A stretch of 21,981 nucleotides of DNA. Origin: Chitinophagaceae bacterium UBA2467. Its GTDB lineage: Bacteria > Bacteroidota > Bacteroidia > Chitinophagales > Chitinophagaceae. This document shows positions 21,029 to 21,981 of the stretch, one piece after another. The stretch spans positions 382 to 22,362 of the forward strand of contig DDPN01000107.1 in the NCBI GenBank assembly GCA_002342205.1, in the 5' to 3' direction. The notes beneath the pieces are model-generated. The model ran no database searches, was not told where the DNA came from, and saw nothing but the letters and a program-made list of their open reading frames with translations. The translations under genes and the position numbers were made by a program. Within the stretch, counting starts at the first letter, position 1, and each line of letters opens with the position of its first letter.

Positions 21029-21981
21029 TTATTGATAAAGATTAAAGGCAACTCGATTTAAAGTTTCGAAATAGAAAAACACTTCCCCCTTAAATCCATT
21101 TTCACGATTTAAACGGATCATGCTTTTCATCAAATCAACATCAGCCTGATAGCCATCCCCCAATGAAGTAAGCAGTCCCGGAAATACTTTATCCATCAAT
21201 GTGTCTGGGATTTGTGTACGTAGCTGCTTTAAAATTTTTTCATACGCCGGTAAGTTATACCGGTAAAGTTGCGGAATGATCCAATCTGCATATCCACCTT
21301 TTAACCAGGCTGGCCAGTCTTGCAGATACTCTTCTTTACTCCAGGGAAATATACTTGGCGCCCAAGACACAATACAATCCTTCCGAGCACTCTTTACGGC
21401 AGCATATAGTCTTTTTCCAAACGCAGAAAGATGATTCGCTTTCCACTGTATAAAAAGGCTGTCTTTAGGCTGATCGGGAAATTTCTTAGTGGGATTTTCT
21501 TTTACAAATAGTGACCGAGTATAACTATCGAATCCACCTTCCGCGGGCATTGCAGGTAGCCGATCGTCGCCCTGAATTCCATCCACCGCATAATTCTTCA
21601 CCACTTCCAATACCAATGACTGTAAGAAAGATTGTGGTCCGGGATGCAAGGCATTCCACCAATAAAATCCATTCTTTTGCAATAACTCTCCCCGGCTATT
21701 TCGCCCGCACCATTCGGGATATTTCTTTAACCACAAAGAACTAGTGTCTTTATAAGCATAGGAAAAACCAAACTCAAACCAAGCATGCACTTTTAACCCT
21801 GCGCGATGCCCTTCTTCAATAATTTCTTTCAAGGGGTCTCTTCCTAAAAAATCGGGATGCTGTAGCACTCCAATATGCTGACGCTGCACCTGACTAGGAT
21901 AAAGCGTATAACCTCCATTCCACACCACTACAAAAAGCGTGTTAAGCCCTGCTTGCTTAGCCTGTTCAACAGCTTTTTTAG
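21029..21981 (-). CDS. GHL10-family glycoside hydrolase-like protein, 5' end outside the window
   Basis: About 316 residues of a TIM-barrel protein of the GHL10 (YngK/DUF187-type) group. The open frame continues to the right edge (KKAVEQAKQAGLNTLFVVVWNG), so the true start and any signal peptide are missing; a GTG at 21928 is not the start. Visible blocks are HRAGLKVHAWFEFGF, VVKNYAVDGIQGDDRLPAMP with the paired Asp expected at the barrel active site, SWAPSIFPWSKEEY and YADWIIPQLYRYN. Related enzymes are thought to cut glycans in the cell envelope or exopolysaccharide. It is upstream of, and translated with, the phosphodiester glycosidase lipoprotein. Confidence 0.85.
   Translation of the reverse strand, partial: KKAVEQAKQAGLNTLFVVVWNGGYTLYPSQVQRQHIGVLQHPDFLGRDPLKEIIEEGHRAGLKVHAWFEFGFSYAYKDTSSLWLKKYPEWCGRNSRGELLQKNGFYWWNALHPGPQSFLQSLVLEVVKNYAVDGIQGDDRLPAMPAEGGFDSYTRSLFVKENPTKKFPDQPKDSLFIQWKANHLSAFGKRLYAAVKSARKDCIVSWAPSIFPWSKEEYLQDWPAWLKGGYADWIIPQLYRYNLPAYEKILKQLRTQIPDTLMDKVFPGLLTSLGDGYQADVDLMKSMIRLNRENGFKGEVFFYFETLNRVAFNLYQ

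Noticed and set aside
21926..21928. GTG at 21928 as the start of the GHL10 gene
   Set aside because: The frame stays open to the window edge and encodes family-like sequence (AGLNTLFVVVWNG) upstream, so the gene is truncated, not short.

Overview
The window looks like a stretch of ordinary chromosome from a member of the Bacteroidota, most likely of the Chitinophagaceae type. Four things point there: at least eight exact TAnnTTTG -7 boxes placed just upstream of start codons, very little Shine-Dalgarno sequence, short lipobox-type lipoproteins, and the gene families present (DUF4954, CHRD lipoprotein, GHL10 hydrolase, ECF sigma factor with a membrane partner). No IS element, prophage, CRISPR array, tRNA or rRNA is visible. 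Genes are packed tightly and no gap without a gene exceeds 300 bases.

Left part (1-1969): the start of a repeat-rich lipoprotein gene runs off the left edge. Facing away from it is a two-gene unit, an ECF sigma factor overlapping by 20 bases a membrane protein. That protein joins an anti-sigma-like cytoplasmic segment, one transmembrane helix, a short coiled coil and a complete HtrA/trypsin-type serine protease domain. This is the most unusual unit in the window.

Middle part (1966-13645): mostly housekeeping genes in alternating orientation. They are a nucleotidyltransferase, a PLP enzyme of the ACC deaminase/D-cysteine desulfhydrase family, a secreted protein of unknown function, lipB (lipoate synthesis) and an RluA-type pseudouridine synthase. 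A five-gene leftward operon follows (SpoU-type rRNA/tRNA methyltransferase, UbiA prenyltransferase, ruvX, def, secreted unknown), then mutS, a CHRD lipoprotein and a small SET-domain protein. Several divergent pairs share about 45-55 bases between start codons, and their -7 boxes lie so close to the ATG that leaderless mRNAs are likely.

Right part (13695-21981): mgtE (Mg2+ transport), then glmS with a DUF4954 beta-helix protein directly behind it (amino-sugar supply for the envelope). Next is a lone NarL/LuxR-type response regulator in which the phospho-acceptor Asp is replaced by Glu, with a large dyad next to its start codon. Last is a leftward pair, a GHL10 glycoside hydrolase (5' end cut by the window edge) and a phosphodiester glycosidase lipoprotein, probably working together on an extracytoplasmic glycan.

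Several genes were given shorter starts than their longest open frame, using the -7 boxes, signal peptides and family N-termini. Promoter and start calls come from reading motifs by eye and have not been tested.
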